A DNA stretch of 64,000 bases, from the NCBI GenBank assembly GCA_019634925.1, contig JAHCAL010000004.1, forward strand, positions 349,651 to 413,650, given 5' to 3'. Every line of letters starts with the position of its first letter. Position 1 is the stretch's first letter. The notes under the pieces were generated by a model. The model was not told where the DNA came from. It made no database searches and saw nothing but the letters and a program-made list of their open reading frames with translations. This stretch comes from Pseudomonadales bacterium. Lineage in GTDB: Bacteria > Pseudomonadota > Gammaproteobacteria > Pseudomonadales > Azotimanducaceae. Shown here piece by piece: positions 11,467-22,524 of this stretch. A program made the translations under genes and the position numbers.

Positions 11467-12333
11467 TCAGGAGCCCCGGTCGAGGTGCTTGAAGAAGTCG
11501 CTCTTGGGATCCAGCACCAGCATGTCGGACTTGTCCGTGAAGATGTTGGTGTACGCGTTGATCGAGCGATAGAACTGGTAGAACTCCGGATCCTTGTTGA
11601 ACGCGTCCGCGTAGATGGCGGCGGCACGCGCATCGCCTTCGCCGCGGGTCTGCTCAGCCTGGCGATAGGCCTGCGCCTCGATGACCACGCGCTGCCGCTC
11701 GGCGTCGGCGCGGATCCCGAGCGCGAGCTCGCGGCCCGTCGCACGATACTGGCGCGCCTCGATCTGGCGCTCGGAGTTCATGCGTTCATACACCGATGCG
11801 GACACCTCCGTGGGCAGGTCGATCCGCTTCACGCGCACGTCCACCACTTCGATACCCGCCGCACGGTCCATGACGCGGTTGAGCTGGTCGCGCAGCTCGT
11901 CCATCAGCTGGTCGCGCTGGCCGGAGACCACTTCGTGCATGTCGCGGCTCGAAATCTGGTTGCGCAGGCCTTCGTTGACGCGCTCCTGCAGAATACGGTT
12001 GCCGATGCGTTCGTCGAAGCCGGTCGCTTCGTAGAAGCGCAGCACGTCCTTGATGCGCCACTTCGCGAACGAATCGACGATGAGCGGCTTCTTCTCGAGG
12101 GTGAAGTAGGTCTCGGTCTGCGCGTCGAGGGTCAGCACCCGCCCGTCGGCCTTTTTGATCGAATCGGCAATCGGCAGCTTGAAATGCAGGCCGGGCTTCA
12201 CGTCGGCCTCCTGCACGGCACCGAACCGCAACAGGATCGCGCGTTCGGTCTGGTGCACCGTGTAGATGCTGTTGTTGGCCACCACGATCACCACGACGGC
12301 GAGGACGGCGAGTATGAGACTGCGCGTATTCAT
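11467..12333 (-). CDS. hflC: HflC, SPFH-domain modulator of FtsH protease
   Basis: 288-residue inner-membrane protein with one N-terminal signal anchor (about residues 5-25) and a periplasmic SPFH/band-7 domain (VHQTERAILLRFG onward), then a helical region rich in Ala/Glu/Arg. With HflK it forms a large cage around FtsH and restrains its proteolysis of membrane proteins. Nine bases after hflK; the ATG is well placed. Length slightly below the E. coli protein. Confidence 0.95.
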   Translation of the reverse strand: MNTRSLILAVLAVVVIVVANNSIYTVHQTERAILLRFGAVQEADVKPGLHFKLPIADSIKKADGRVLTLDAQTETYFTLEKKPLIVDSFAKWRIKDVLRFYEATGFDERIGNRILQERVNEGLRNQISSRDMHEVVSGQRDQLMDELRDQLNRVMDRAAGIEVVDVRVKRIDLPTEVSASVYERMNSERQIEARQYRATGRELALGIRADAERQRVVIEAQAYRQAEQTRGEGDARAAAIYADAFNKDPEFYQFYRSINAYTNIFTDKSDMLVLDPKSDFFKHLDRGS

Positions 12334-12342
12334 GTCGGTTAC

Positions 12343-13473
12343 CTATCGGCTTTCACGCGGGCGGGCGGCCGTCGCACGGTCGCTCAGTTCCCGCACGATC
12401 GTGTCGGCGATGCCACGGACCGCGTCCTGGCTCACCTGGTTGGAGGACGTGGTGTTTCCGCCGGCGAGCCGGTCGAGCGGCAGATAGAGAATGTTGTTGC
12501 CGCCCTCGACCGCGACCATCACCTTCGACGTGTTGCCGAGCACCATCTCCATCGCGTCGATGTAGAGCCGGTCGCGGGTGACGTTCGGTGCCTGCCGGTA
12601 TTCCACCAGAAGCTTGTTGAAGCGATCCGCTTCACCTTCCGCGCGCGCCACCACCCGATCCCGATACGCGTTGGCCTCCTCGATGATCCGCTGGGCTTCA
12701 CCACGCGCTTCCGGAATCACGCTCTCGGCATAGGCGTTGGATTCGTTGATGAAACGCTGCTCGTCTTCCTTGGCCTTCTGCACGTCGTTGAACGCATCGG
12801 CGACCTGGGCCGGCGGGGCGCTGCGGTCGATGTTCACCTTGTCGAGCCGGATACCGGCGCCATACGAGGCGAGGTAGGTCTGCAGGCGCTCCTGTACGCT
12901 GACCGCGATCGCCTCGCGGCCCGCAGTGATGACGTCGTTCATGAGCGAGCCGCCCACGACGTGGCGCAGTGCGCTCTCGGTCGCCTGGGTCACGCTTTCC
13001 TGCGGCGACCGGACGTTCACGAGAAACGCGACCGGATCGTCCACCACGTACTGTACGGTGAGCGAGACGTCGACGATGTTCTCGTCCTGGGTGAGCATCA
13101 GCGCCTGGTGGCTGTGCGAATTGATGCGGGTGACGTTCACCCTTTCCACCACGTCGATGATCGGCGGATTCCAGTGCAGGCCGGGCAGCACCACGTCGTC
13201 CTGCACGGCGCCGAAGCGGAACACCACACCGCGCTCGCCCTGGTCGACCTGGTACAGACCGAGGAAGAAGTAGGCCACCGCCGCGACTACGAGCAGGAGT
13301 CCGAACACTTTCGCGTTGAACGCCGAGCCACCGGAGCCGCCGCCGCGCCCGCCGCCGAAGATGCCGGCAAGTTGTGCCTGCAGCTTGCGGAACGCCTCGT
13401 CGAGGTCCGGTGGCCCCTGATCGCCGCGATTACCCCACGGATCCTTGCCGCCCCCGGGTTCGTTCCACGCCAT
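12343..13473 (-). CDS. hflK: HflK, SPFH-domain modulator of FtsH protease
   Basis: 376-residue partner of HflC. The N-terminal cytoplasmic part is Gly/Pro/Asp-rich (GGGRGGGSGG before the membrane span), the single membrane segment is near residues 53-75 (VFGLLLVVAAVAYFFLGL), and the SPFH domain follows (QVDQGERGVVFRFG). The C-terminal helix carries alternating Ala/Glu typical of the cage wall. Its ATG shares one base with the hflX stop (TAATG), so translation is probably coupled. Confidence 0.95.
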   Translation of the reverse strand: MAWNEPGGGKDPWGNRGDQGPPDLDEAFRKLQAQLAGIFGGGRGGGSGGSAFNAKVFGLLLVVAAVAYFFLGLYQVDQGERGVVFRFGAVQDDVVLPGLHWNPPIIDVVERVNVTRINSHSHQALMLTQDENIVDVSLTVQYVVDDPVAFLVNVRSPQESVTQATESALRHVVGGSLMNDVITAGREAIAVSVQERLQTYLASYGAGIRLDKVNIDRSAPPAQVADAFNDVQKAKEDEQRFINESNAYAESVIPEARGEAQRIIEEANAYRDRVVARAEGEADRFNKLLVEYRQAPNVTRDRLYIDAMEMVLGNTSKVMVAVEGGNNILYLPLDRLAGGNTTSSNQVSQDAVRGIADTIVRELSDRATAARPRESR

Positions 13474-14807
13474 TAAACCTGCTCCATCTGATACGCGTCG
13501 CCTGGCAGACCCGAAAGTTTAGGGACGGGCTCCCCGACCTGCAATAAAACCCGACCTGCGATACCCAACCGCGCAAGCACCGCGGGATCGGCACGGACCT
13601 TCAACGCAATGCTGCCGTCCTCGCGCACCTGCTCGTCCTCGACGGCACCGATCCGGTAGAGCTGGGCCCGCAAACGGCCATCACCCGGGCCGAGCAGGAC
13701 TTCCACGGCCGGCGCGATGCCGAGCCGGGTCGCGATTGCCTCGATCAGCTGATCGAGGCCCGCGCCGGTGCGGGCGCTAACGGCAATCGCGTCGGGGAAG
13801 CCGGCGAGCACGCCCGCCCCGCCGTCCGGCAGCGCATCGACTTTATTGAGTACCAGCAAAGTGGGAAGTTCCCGCGCGCCGATCTCCTCGAGCACCTGGT
13901 CGACCTGCTCCACGCGCAGGCGCGGATCCGCCTGGCTGGCATCCACCACGTGGAGCAGCAGGTCGGCATTGGCGACCTCTTCGAGGGTGGCCTTGAACGC
14001 GTTGACCAGTGCATGCGGGAGATGGCTGATGAATCCCACGGTGTCGGCGAGCACGACCTCACCGACGCCCGGGATGTCGAGCCGGCGCATCGTGGGATCC
14101 AACGTCGCGAACAGCTTGTCCTCGGCCAGCACCCCGGCGGTGGTCAGCGCATTGAACAGCGTGGACTTGCCCGCATTCGTGTAACCGACCAGCGACAGCG
14201 TACGCACCTGGCCGCGCTCGCGCCGGCGGCGGCCCTGGCCGCGCCGCTGTCCGACCGCGGCGAGCCGTTTTTCCGTCATGCGGATACGCTCGTTCAGCAT
14301 GCGCTGGTCGAGTTCGAGCTGGGTTTCGCCCGCACCGCGCAACCCGATCCCGCCTTTCTGCCGGTCGAGGTGCGTCCAGCCGCGCACGAGCCGTGTCTGT
14401 GCGTGCTGCAACTGCGCGAGTTCGACCTGCAGCTTGCCTTCGTAGGTGCGTGCACGATCCGCGAAGATGTGCAGGATCAGTTCGGTACGGGTGAGCACCC
14501 GGCAACCGAGGTGTTTCTCGAGATTGCGCTGCTGCGCCGGCGACAGGCCGTGATTGACGATCAGCAGGTCCGCTTCCGCGGCCGCCATCCGTTCGACGAT
14601 CTCGGCGAGCTTGCCTTCGCCCACGAACCAGCGCGGGTGCGGCCTGGCCCGGCTCCCGGTGACCACGTCCACGACGTTGACCGCCGCCGAACGCGCCAGC
14701 TCGACGCATTCGTCGACGGCGTCGGGTTCGGCGGTGGCGGCTCGGTCCTTGATGTGCAGGTGCAGGACCACCGCGCGGCGGCCTGCTTCAGGTCGTTCGA
14801 AGAACAA
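13473..14807 (-). CDS. hflX: Ribosome-associated GTPase HflX
   Basis: 444-residue GTPase that binds the large subunit and splits stalled ribosomes. Start is TTG after AGGAGA. The N-terminal HflX domain contains NHGLSPAQQRNLEKH and the basic helical linker; the G domain has P-loop GYTNAGKSTLF, DTVGFISHLPH and NKVD. A C-terminal extension of about 80 residues completes the usual length. Lies between hfq and hflK, as in the conserved hfq-hflX-hflK-hflC order. Confidence 0.96.
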   Translation of the reverse strand: MFFERPEAGRRAVVLHLHIKDRAATAEPDAVDECVELARSAAVNVVDVVTGSRARPHPRWFVGEGKLAEIVERMAAAEADLLIVNHGLSPAQQRNLEKHLGCRVLTRTELILHIFADRARTYEGKLQVELAQLQHAQTRLVRGWTHLDRQKGGIGLRGAGETQLELDQRMLNERIRMTEKRLAAVGQRRGQGRRRRERGQVRTLSLVGYTNAGKSTLFNALTTAGVLAEDKLFATLDPTMRRLDIPGVGEVVLADTVGFISHLPHALVNAFKATLEEVANADLLLHVVDASQADPRLRVEQVDQVLEEIGARELPTLLVLNKVDALPDGGAGVLAGFPDAIAVSARTGAGLDQLIEAIATRLGIAPAVEVLLGPGDGRLRAQLYRIGAVEDEQVREDGSIALKVRADPAVLARLGIAGRVLLQVGEPVPKLSGLPGDAYQMEQV

Positions 14808-14872
14808 GGGATCTCCTGCGCGTGGCGCCTGTTACCGGCACGTACCGGCCGGGCGCATCCGCGCCGTACGCG

Positions 14873-15127
14873 CTATGTATGACCGGGATCCTCGTCGCCC
14901 GGCGTGCCCTGCGGCGCGAACTTCACGTTGCGCGCGGGAACGACGGTCGAGATCGCATGTTTGTAGACCATCTGGCTGACGGAATTACGCAGCAGCACGA
15001 CGAACTGATCGAACGACTCGATCTGCCCCTGCAGCTTGATACCGTTGACGAGATAGATCGATACCGGGACGCGCTCCTTGCGCAGCGCGTTCAGATAAGG
15101 GTCTTGTAGCGAGTGCCCTTTCGACAT
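14873..15127 (-). CDS. hfq: RNA chaperone Hfq
   Basis: 84-residue hexameric RNA chaperone pairing small RNAs with mRNAs. The ATG giving [15 protein letters not shown] is the standard start. The Sm1 part ([19 protein letters not shown]) and the Sm2 part with proximal-face YKHAIST are intact. The C-terminal tail is short and acidic ([11 protein letters not shown]), much shorter than the E. coli tail. Located between miaA and hflX. Confidence 0.97.
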   Translation of the reverse strand: MSKGHSLQDPYLNALRKERVPVSIYLVNGIKLQGQIESFDQFVVLLRNSVSQMVYKHAISTVVPARNVKFAPQGTPGDEDPGHT

Positions 15128-15254
15128 GGCGGAATTCTCCAGCTGGCCCGATCGGCGCCAGAATGCGCCGCGTGGCCGAGGGGCGCCGCCGGATGCTGAA
15201 CCGAAGCAACGGCCAGCTGAAAAAGCGACACACGCGGCTAATATGGAGCCCGCA

Positions 15255-16211
15255 TCAGCAGAATTCAAGCTGGGGATCCGTGGCCAGCCGCCGTGCCAGC
15301 CGTTCCGGCGTGTCGGTCGCGGTCTCGACCCAACCCCAGCTGCGCAGCCAGGTGAGCTGCCGCCGGGCGAGCTGGCGCGTGGCTACGATACCCTGTTCGC
15401 GAAATTCCGAACTGCTGGTCTGGCCCTCGAGGTACCGCCAGGCCTGCCGGTAGCCGACCGCGCGCATACTGGGCAACCCGCCGTGCAGGTCACCGCGTGC
15501 GCGCAGCGCGATGACCTCGTCCAGGAAGCCGGCGGCGAGCATCGCATCGAAACGGGCCGCGATGCGCGCGTGCAGTGCGGCACGATCGTCCGGCACCAGC
15601 GCGACGACGCGCAAGGCAACGCCGAGCCGCTGCCCGACGTCCGTCCCGGCCTGCGCCGCCCACCACGCCGAGATCGGCCGCCCGGTCGCCCGCAGGACCT
15701 CCAGCGCACGCAGCAGGCGCTGCGGATTGTTCGGGTGGATGCCGGCGGCGGCCACCGGGTCCCGTTGCCCGAGTTCGTCATGCAGCGCCGCCAGGCCGCG
15801 CGCCTCCGCTTCGCGTTCGAGCGCGGCCCGGACCGTCGAATCGACGGTCGGCAGGCTCGCGAGGCCCTCGCGGAACGCGCGCAGGTAGAGCATGGTGCCG
15901 CCCACCAGGACCGGCAGCCTTCCCGCGTCGAGCGCGGCGCGCACCGCGGCATCCGCGTCGGCCAGGAACTCCGCGACCGAATACGCCTCGGCAGGATCGC
16001 GGATGTCCACCAGCGCGTGCGGATGGCGCGCGAGTTCGGCCGCGCTCGGTTTGGCCGTGCCGATGTCCATCCCGCGATAGACCATCGCGGAATCCAGGCT
16101 GATCAATGCGACCGGACGCCGGTCGGCGAGCGCGAAGGCCGCCGCGGTCTTGCCGGCCGCGGTCGGCCCGACCAGGGCGAGCACCGGCGGCTGCCCGGTA
16201 CGCCCGCTCAC
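15255..16211 (-). CDS. miaA: tRNA dimethylallyltransferase MiaA
   Basis: Adds a dimethylallyl group to A37 of tRNAs reading UNN codons. About 318 residues. I use the GTG that overlaps the mutL stop (GTGA), because the P-loop [10 protein letters not shown] then falls at residues 11-20; an open frame 165 bases further upstream lies inside mutL and adds an unrelated Arg/Pro-rich leader. Conserved [18 protein letters not shown] and GGTMLYLRA are present. Translation is probably coupled to mutL; hfq follows 127 bases downstream. Confidence 0.95.
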   Translation of the reverse strand: MSGRTGQPPVLALVGPTAAGKTAAAFALADRRPVALISLDSAMVYRGMDIGTAKPSAAELARHPHALVDIRDPAEAYSVAEFLADADAAVRAALDAGRLPVLVGGTMLYLRAFREGLASLPTVDSTVRAALEREAEARGLAALHDELGQRDPVAAAGIHPNNPQRLLRALEVLRATGRPISAWWAAQAGTDVGQRLGVALRVVALVPDDRAALHARIAARFDAMLAAGFLDEVIALRARGDLHGGLPSMRAVGYRQAWRYLEGQTSSSEFREQGIVATRQLARRQLTWLRSWGWVETATDTPERLARRLATDPQLEFC

Positions 16212-18064
16212 TGTCCGCGCAGGAACAGCCGGTCGAGATCGGCCAGCGACTGCACCAGGAACGTCGGGCGTCCGTGGTTGCACTGGCCGGCATGCTCGGT
16301 GCGTTCCATGTCGCGCAGAAGGGCATTCATCTCCTCGAGCCGCAGCGGGCGGTGTGCCCGCACCGAGCCGCGGCACGCCATGGTCGCGAGCAGATCGTGC
16401 TGACGATCCTCGAGCCGCCGGCTCACGCCGTGCTCCATGCAGTCCGCCAGCACGTCGCGGACGAGCCCGGCGACGTCACCGTCGGCGAGCAGGGCGGGCA
16501 CTTCCCGCAACGTGACCGACTGGGGCCCGCTGCGGTCGATGACGAGCCCCATCGCCGCGAACGCCGTGCCTTCGCGCTCCACCAGCTCGGCCTCCGGTTC
16601 GCTGACGTCGAGCGCCACCGGCACCAGGAGCCGCTGGCGGGGTACGCCCGCTTCCGCGAGCTGGCGCTTCATGCGCTCGTAGACGATCCGTTCGTGGGCG
16701 GCGTGCATGTCGACCACGACCAGTCCATCGGCGTTCTGCGCGAGGATGTAGATGCCGTGCAGCTGCGCGATCGCGAAGCCGAGCGGCGGGACGGCGGCGC
16801 CGGGTGTTGCCTGCGGCAGCGCCGGTCCGACCGCGCCCGGCGACTCACCCGGACGCTGGGACCGCAGCGCGTGCGCGCTGTGCGCCGTCCGGGCATCGCG
16901 CACCAGTCCCACTACGGCAGGCCGGTCGGCCGCCACGTGACTCGGGGCGGTGTACCCGGCCGGCGCCGCCTCCCAACCGAGCGCCGCCTGTTGCGGCACC
17001 GCCACCACGCCACCTGCAGCGTCCGCGCGGCCGACGCCTGCGCTCGTCATACCAGGCGGCAGCCCGCCCGGGCGCACGGCCCGCAATGCGCGATTGAGCT
17101 TGCCGAACACGAAGTCGTGGATGGTACGCGCCTCACGGAAGCGGACTTCGTGCTTGGTGGGATGCACGTTGACGTCGACCTGCTCCGGCGGCAGGTCGAG
17201 GTGGAGCACGAAAACCGGGTGCCGGCCGTTGAACAGCACGTCACGGAACGCCTGGCGGATCGCGTGGGCGATGAGCTTGTCGCGCACCACGCGGCCGTTG
17301 ACGAAGAAATACTGCTGATCGGCCTGGCTGCGCGAATGGGTCGGCAGCCCGACCCAACCGTGCAGCCGCAGATCCTCGGCCGACTCCTCGATCGCCACGC
17401 TCTGGCGCACGAACTCCGCGGAGAGGACGCGACCGAGCCGGTCGATCGCCGATCCGGCGGGCAGTTCGAGCGCGGCCCGGCCGGGGCCGAAGCCGAGCTC
17501 GAACGCGACGTCGGGACGCGCCAGCGCCACGCGCCGCACCACCTGGTCGATCTGCCCCTGTTCGGTCCGCTCGGTCTTCAGGAACTTGCGCCGGGCCGGT
17601 GTGTTGAAGAACAGGTCGCTGACCTCGACCGACGTCCCCGGCGGGTGCGCGGCCGGCTCGAAGGCGAGTTCCGCGCCGCCTTCGACAACCAGGCGCGCGG
17701 CCACCGTCGCGTCCGGCGTGCGCGACGTGATGGTGACCCGCGCGACCGATGCCATGCTGGCGAGCGCCTCGCCCCGGAAGCCGAGGCTCGCGACCCGCGC
17801 GAGATCGTCGGCGTCGCGGATCTTGCTCGTGGCATGGCGGCGCACCGCGAGGCGCAGGTCGTCGGGGTGGATGCCGCTGCCGTCGTCGCGGACGAGCACA
17901 CGTTTCACGCCGCCGGACTCGGCGAGGATCCGGATCGTGCCGGCGCCGGCGTCGAGGCTGTTCTCGATGAGTTCCTTGACCAGCGAGGCCGGCCGCTCGA
18001 CGACCTCGCCCGCGGCAATCTGGTTCGCGACGAGGCTACTCAGCTCGTGGATTCGTTGCTGCAT
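16208..18064 (-). CDS. mutL: DNA mismatch repair protein MutL with endonuclease motif
   Basis: 618-residue mismatch-repair ATPase. N-terminal GHKL ATPase: ENSLDAGAG (Glu/Asn of motif I), DDGSGI, GFRGEALASMASV. The C-terminal dimerisation domain carries DMHAAHERIVYE, which fits the D-x-HA-x2-E-x4-E metal-dependent nicking motif apart from Met for Gln, and QCNHGRP near the end, resembling the zinc/metal motif of nicking MutL proteins. This suggests a MutH-independent mismatch repair. A Pro/Ala-rich linker separates the domains. Lies between amiC and miaA. Confidence 0.95.
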   Translation of the reverse strand: MQQRIHELSSLVANQIAAGEVVERPASLVKELIENSLDAGAGTIRILAESGGVKRVLVRDDGSGIHPDDLRLAVRRHATSKIRDADDLARVASLGFRGEALASMASVARVTITSRTPDATVAARLVVEGGAELAFEPAAHPPGTSVEVSDLFFNTPARRKFLKTERTEQGQIDQVVRRVALARPDVAFELGFGPGRAALELPAGSAIDRLGRVLSAEFVRQSVAIEESAEDLRLHGWVGLPTHSRSQADQQYFFVNGRVVRDKLIAHAIRQAFRDVLFNGRHPVFVLHLDLPPEQVDVNVHPTKHEVRFREARTIHDFVFGKLNRALRAVRPGGLPPGMTSAGVGRADAAGGVVAVPQQAALGWEAAPAGYTAPSHVAADRPAVVGLVRDARTAHSAHALRSQRPGESPGAVGPALPQATPGAAVPPLGFAIAQLHGIYILAQNADGLVVVDMHAAHERIVYERMKRQLAEAGVPRQRLLVPVALDVSEPEAELVEREGTAFAAMGLVIDRSGPQSVTLREVPALLADGDVAGLVRDVLADCMEHGVSRRLEDRQHDLLATMACRGSVRAHRPLRLEEMNALLRDMERTEHAGQCNHGRPTFLVQSLADLDRLFLRGQ

Positions 18065-18084
18065 GAAAGAACCGGTGGCCGCGT

Positions 18085-19416
18085 TCAGCCGGCCGGTATG
18101 ACGATGGTCTGACCCACGCGGATCACGTCGCCGCGCAGCCCGTTTGCTGCGCGAATGCGACTGGCGCTGGTGCCATGCCGGCTGGCAATGCCCGACAGGG
18201 TATCACCCCGGGCGATGGTATACCGCACGTCGCCGGCGCCCCGGCCACCGGCGAGCAGGGTGCCCGGCGGCGCATTGGTTTCCATGTAGTTGCGGATGCC
18301 GCGTAGGAGCGCGTCGACGATGCGGTTCTGGTGGCTTTCCGTGTTGAGCCGGCGCGCTTCCTCGGGATTGGAGATGAATCCGGTCTCGACCAGGATAGAC
18401 GGGATGTCGGGTGACTTCAGTACCGCGAACCCGGCCTGCTCGACGCGCGCCTTGTGCAGCTTGCCGATCGAGCCCAGCTGCGCGAGCACGTACTGGCCCG
18501 CCTCGATGCTGGCCGAACGGTTCGCACTCATGGAAAGATCCAGCAACACGTGCGCGAGCATGTCGTCCTTGTCGCCGAGCGGTACGTCGCCGACGCCGCC
18601 GATCAGGTCCGAGCGGTTTTCCTTCTCGGCGAGCCAGCGCGCGTTCTCGCTGGAGGCGCCGCGCTCCGACAGGGTGTAAACCGACCCACCGGTGATGTGC
18701 GGTTTTGGAAACGCGTCCGCGTGCACGGACACGAACAGATCGGCGCGCTGGTCACGCGCGATCCGCACCCGCTGGCGCAGCGGGATGTAGTAATCCCCCG
18801 ACCGCACCAGGACCGCCCGGTAGCCCGGCGTCTGATTGAGTTTCGCCGCGAGCTTTTTCGCGATACTGAGCGTGACGTGTTTTTCATAGACCCGACCCGG
18901 ACCGATCGCGCCCGGATCCTCGCCACCGTGACCTGCATCGATTGCGATCACCACGTCGCGGTTGGTCTCCCGCGCGGGTGGGGGCGGCGGGGCGGGCCGC
19001 GCGGTCGAGTTCGACGACGCACCATGCAGGTCGATCACCAGCCGATGGCCGTGCGGCGCCACCGGTTCCAGGGTGAAGCCCTTGGGCTGCGCCGGCGCCG
19101 CGAGATCCAGCACCACGCGGTAGTCGCTGCCGCGCGCCGACGTGCGCAGCGCCTTGACCCGGGTCTGGCCGCGGGTGCTCCCGCTGGTGTCGAAGCTGGC
19201 GTGCGGGGTGACGTTCTTGAAATCGACGACCACCCGGTCCGGCTCGGTGAGGGTAAAGAGCTCGTAGCTGACCGCTTCCGACGTGTCGAAGACGACCCGG
19301 GTGTAATTCGGCGCATCGTGCATGCGCACGCCTTCCAGGCGCCGCGCATCCACCGTTCCCGCGGCAACGACGAGCGCCGCGCAGGCGATCAGGCTAGCGA
19401 TGGAAGGTGATTTCAA
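18085..19416 (-). CDS. amiC: N-acetylmuramoyl-L-alanine amidase with AMIN and LysM domains
   Basis: Periplasmic amidase that cuts septal peptidoglycan during cell separation; 443 residues from a TTG start. Signal peptide 1-24 (ends VDA), AMIN domain about 25-140 (targets the septum), amidase_3 domain about 155-380 with zinc ligands in IDAGHGGEDPGAIG and a late Glu in LVETGFISNP, then a C-terminal LysM repeat (YTIARGDTLSGIASRHG). AmiB/AmiC subfamily; AmiB is the usual name at this locus in enterics. The start lies 23 bases inside tsaE, so the two are translationally linked. Confidence 0.93.
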   Translation of the reverse strand: MKSPSIASLIACAALVVAAGTVDARRLEGVRMHDAPNYTRVVFDTSEAVSYELFTLTEPDRVVVDFKNVTPHASFDTSGSTRGQTRVKALRTSARGSDYRVVLDLAAPAQPKGFTLEPVAPHGHRLVIDLHGASSNSTARPAPPPPPARETNRDVVIAIDAGHGGEDPGAIGPGRVYEKHVTLSIAKKLAAKLNQTPGYRAVLVRSGDYYIPLRQRVRIARDQRADLFVSVHADAFPKPHITGGSVYTLSERGASSENARWLAEKENRSDLIGGVGDVPLGDKDDMLAHVLLDLSMSANRSASIEAGQYVLAQLGSIGKLHKARVEQAGFAVLKSPDIPSILVETGFISNPEEARRLNTESHQNRIVDALLRGIRNYMETNAPPGTLLAGGRGAGDVRYTIARGDTLSGIASRHGTSASRIRAANGLRGDVIRVGQTIVIPAG

Positions 19417-19831
19417 GGCGCCGGCCTCCGCGTTCCGGAACCAGTCGGATCTCCACGTCCGGGTCGGGCAGGCGATCCGCCACGCGCTCCGGCCATTCGA
19501 TCAGCTTGAGGGCGTCGGAAGCGACCAGTTCATCCATGCCGAGAAAGTCCAGTTCCTGGCTGCCGCCGATCCGGTAGAAGTCGAAATGGTAGACCACACC
19601 GAAGGGTAAATCATGAGGTTCAAGAATGGTATACGTGGGACTCTTAACCGCGCCTGAATAACCTAGCCCGCGCAGGATGCCACGCACCAGGGTCGTCTTG
19701 CCTGCGCCCAGATCGCCCCGCAGGAAGACCAGCGCACCGCGGTCGAGCCGTGCCGCGAGTGCCGCACCGAACGCCTCGGTCGCAGCCTCGTCGGCCAGGA
19801 ACACCCGCTCGGTCGACGCACCGCGGGTCAA
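19394..19831 (-). CDS. tsaE: tRNA threonylcarbamoyladenosine synthesis ATPase TsaE
   Basis: 145-residue ATPase of the t6A37 tRNA modification complex with TsaB and TsaD. P-loop GDLGAGKT at residues 39-46, and a conserved VYHFDFYRIG followed by LIEWPER. The TTG start overlaps the nnr stop by 4 bases (TTGA). The 3' end overlaps the amiC start by 23 bases. Confidence 0.96.
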   Translation of the reverse strand: MTRGASTERVFLADEAATEAFGAALAARLDRGALVFLRGDLGAGKTTLVRGILRGLGYSGAVKSPTYTILEPHDLPFGVVYHFDFYRIGGSQELDFLGMDELVASDALKLIEWPERVADRLPDPDVEIRLVPERGGRRLEITFHR

Positions 19832-21327
19832 TGCCGGGTCTCGCCGGCCAGAATCGCGATCATCGGCTCGAGAAGATCGGTGGCCAGCAGGCTGCGCTCG
19901 CCGACCCGCTGCACGGCCTGGTCCGCGGCCAGGCTGTGCAGACAGGTGCCGGCCACGGCGGCTGCCGCAGGCGCCAGCCCCTGCGCCAGCAGCCCACCGA
20001 TCACCCCCGACAGCACGTCGCCCATGCCGGCGCTGGCCATGCCGGGATTGCCGTGCGCACAGATGCCGAGCACGCGCGGCGCGCCGCCGCCGTCCGGCGC
20101 AGCGACCACCGTACCCGCGCCTTTCAGCACCACCACCGCGTCCAGTTCACTGACCAGCGTGCGGGCCGCGTGCAGCCGATCCGCCTGCACGGCCGCGCTG
20201 GTGCCGCCGAGCAGCGCGGCGGCCTCGCCGGGGTGCGGCGTCACGATCAGCGGGCCGCGCCCGGCACGGCTTAAGTCCCGCAGCCCGTACAGGCCGTCGG
20301 CATCGACCAGGGCCGGTTTGCCGCTGGCCAGCGCCTCCTCGAGCAGCGCGCAGCCCCAAGGTCCGCGACCGAGTCCCGGACCCACGACCAGGCAGGTCGC
20401 CCGATCCAGCGCCGCGCGCCGGGCCGCCGGGTCGTCGGCGTCGACCACCATGGTCTCAGGCCGGCGCGCGAGGATCGCCGGACGATGGCCAGCGCGGGTG
20501 ACCACGGTCACGAGGCCGGCACCGGTCCGCAGCGCCGCTTCCGCGGCCATCAGCGGTGCGCCGCCCATGCTGTGATCGCCGCCGACCACGAGCACGTGTC
20601 CGAACGACTGCTTGTAGGCGCCGGGATCGCGCGCCGGTACCCGGTACGCGGCGGGCAACTCGGGGTACTCGAGCAGCGGACAGCCGTCGACCTGCCGGTA
20701 GACGGGCGCGCCGACACCCAACCCCGCGAACCTGCGCGCGCCGGCAACCGACCTCCCCGGTCCGGTGTAAAGCCCGAGCTTGCGCCCGATGAACGAGATG
20801 GTGACCGCCGCGCGGACGACCGGGTCGGTGACGCTCCCGGTATCCGCGTCCACGCCCGTCGGCAGGTCGAGCGCGAGCACCGGCCGGCCGGACCCGTTGA
20901 TCCAGTTCACCGCCGCCGCGTACGGCGGTCTCAGTGGACCGCGCAGCCCCGTGCCGAGCAACGCGTCGACCACCACGTCGCCCGCCGGAGCGTCCGGCCA
21001 GGCCCCGGCGACCGCGACGCCGGACGCCTGGGCCATGTCCCGCGCCAGGGCCGCATCACCTTCGAGCGCGGCGGGATCGCCCACCTGCAGCAGTTCCACC
21101 GCGAGCCCCAGGCGCCGCGCCAGCGCGGCCACCACGTACCCGTCACCCGCGTTGTTGCCCTTGCCGCAGCAGACCGTGAGGGCACGGGCGTCCGGCCAAC
21201 GTTCGAGCAGGCAGTCCAGCGCCGCCTGGCCGGCACGGGTCATCAGGGTGAACCCCGGGGTGGCCTGCTGATCGATGGCGAGCCGGTCGAGCGCGCGGCA
21301 TTGCGCGGCGTTGTAGAGCGATTCCAC
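19828..21327 (-). CDS. nnr: Bifunctional NAD(P)H-hydrate epimerase/ADP-dependent dehydratase
   Basis: Two-domain repair enzyme for hydrated NADH/NADPH, 499 residues, GTG start. N-terminal epimerase about 1-215 (VCCGKGNNAGDGYVVA, then VDALLGTGL), C-terminal ribokinase-like dehydratase about 225-495 (VLVVGGDHSMGGAPLMAAEA, and the late NPGMASAGMGDVLSG holding the catalytic Asp). First gene of the tsaE-amiC-mutL-miaA-hfq run on the minus strand; divergent from queG with a 55-base gap. Confidence 0.95.
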   Translation of the reverse strand: MESLYNAAQCRALDRLAIDQQATPGFTLMTRAGQAALDCLLERWPDARALTVCCGKGNNAGDGYVVAALARRLGLAVELLQVGDPAALEGDAALARDMAQASGVAVAGAWPDAPAGDVVVDALLGTGLRGPLRPPYAAAVNWINGSGRPVLALDLPTGVDADTGSVTDPVVRAAVTISFIGRKLGLYTGPGRSVAGARRFAGLGVGAPVYRQVDGCPLLEYPELPAAYRVPARDPGAYKQSFGHVLVVGGDHSMGGAPLMAAEAALRTGAGLVTVVTRAGHRPAILARRPETMVVDADDPAARRAALDRATCLVVGPGLGRGPWGCALLEEALASGKPALVDADGLYGLRDLSRAGRGPLIVTPHPGEAAALLGGTSAAVQADRLHAARTLVSELDAVVVLKGAGTVVAAPDGGGAPRVLGICAHGNPGMASAGMGDVLSGVIGGLLAQGLAPAAAAVAGTCLHSLAADQAVQRVGERSLLATDLLEPMIAILAGETRH

Positions 21328-21370
21328 CGGAAGACGCGCGTCGTTTCGCCCGGGCGGGCGGCGCGCTCAT

Positions 21371-21376
21371 TATACT
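21371..21376 (+). promoter_or_regulatory. -10 box of queG, suggesting a leaderless or very short leader
   Basis: TATACT ends seven bases before the queG ATG at 21383, so transcription from it would start at or next to the start codon. No ribosome-binding sequence is seen between them and no strong -35 upstream. This is inference from spacing. Confidence 0.45.
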
Positions 21377-21382
21377 GGCGAC

Positions 21383-22474
<1,092 letters not shown>

Positions 22475-22524
22475 CGGCGGCGCACGCGATCCTTCTGCTC
22501 GAACCGTGCTGCCGGGGCGGCCCT

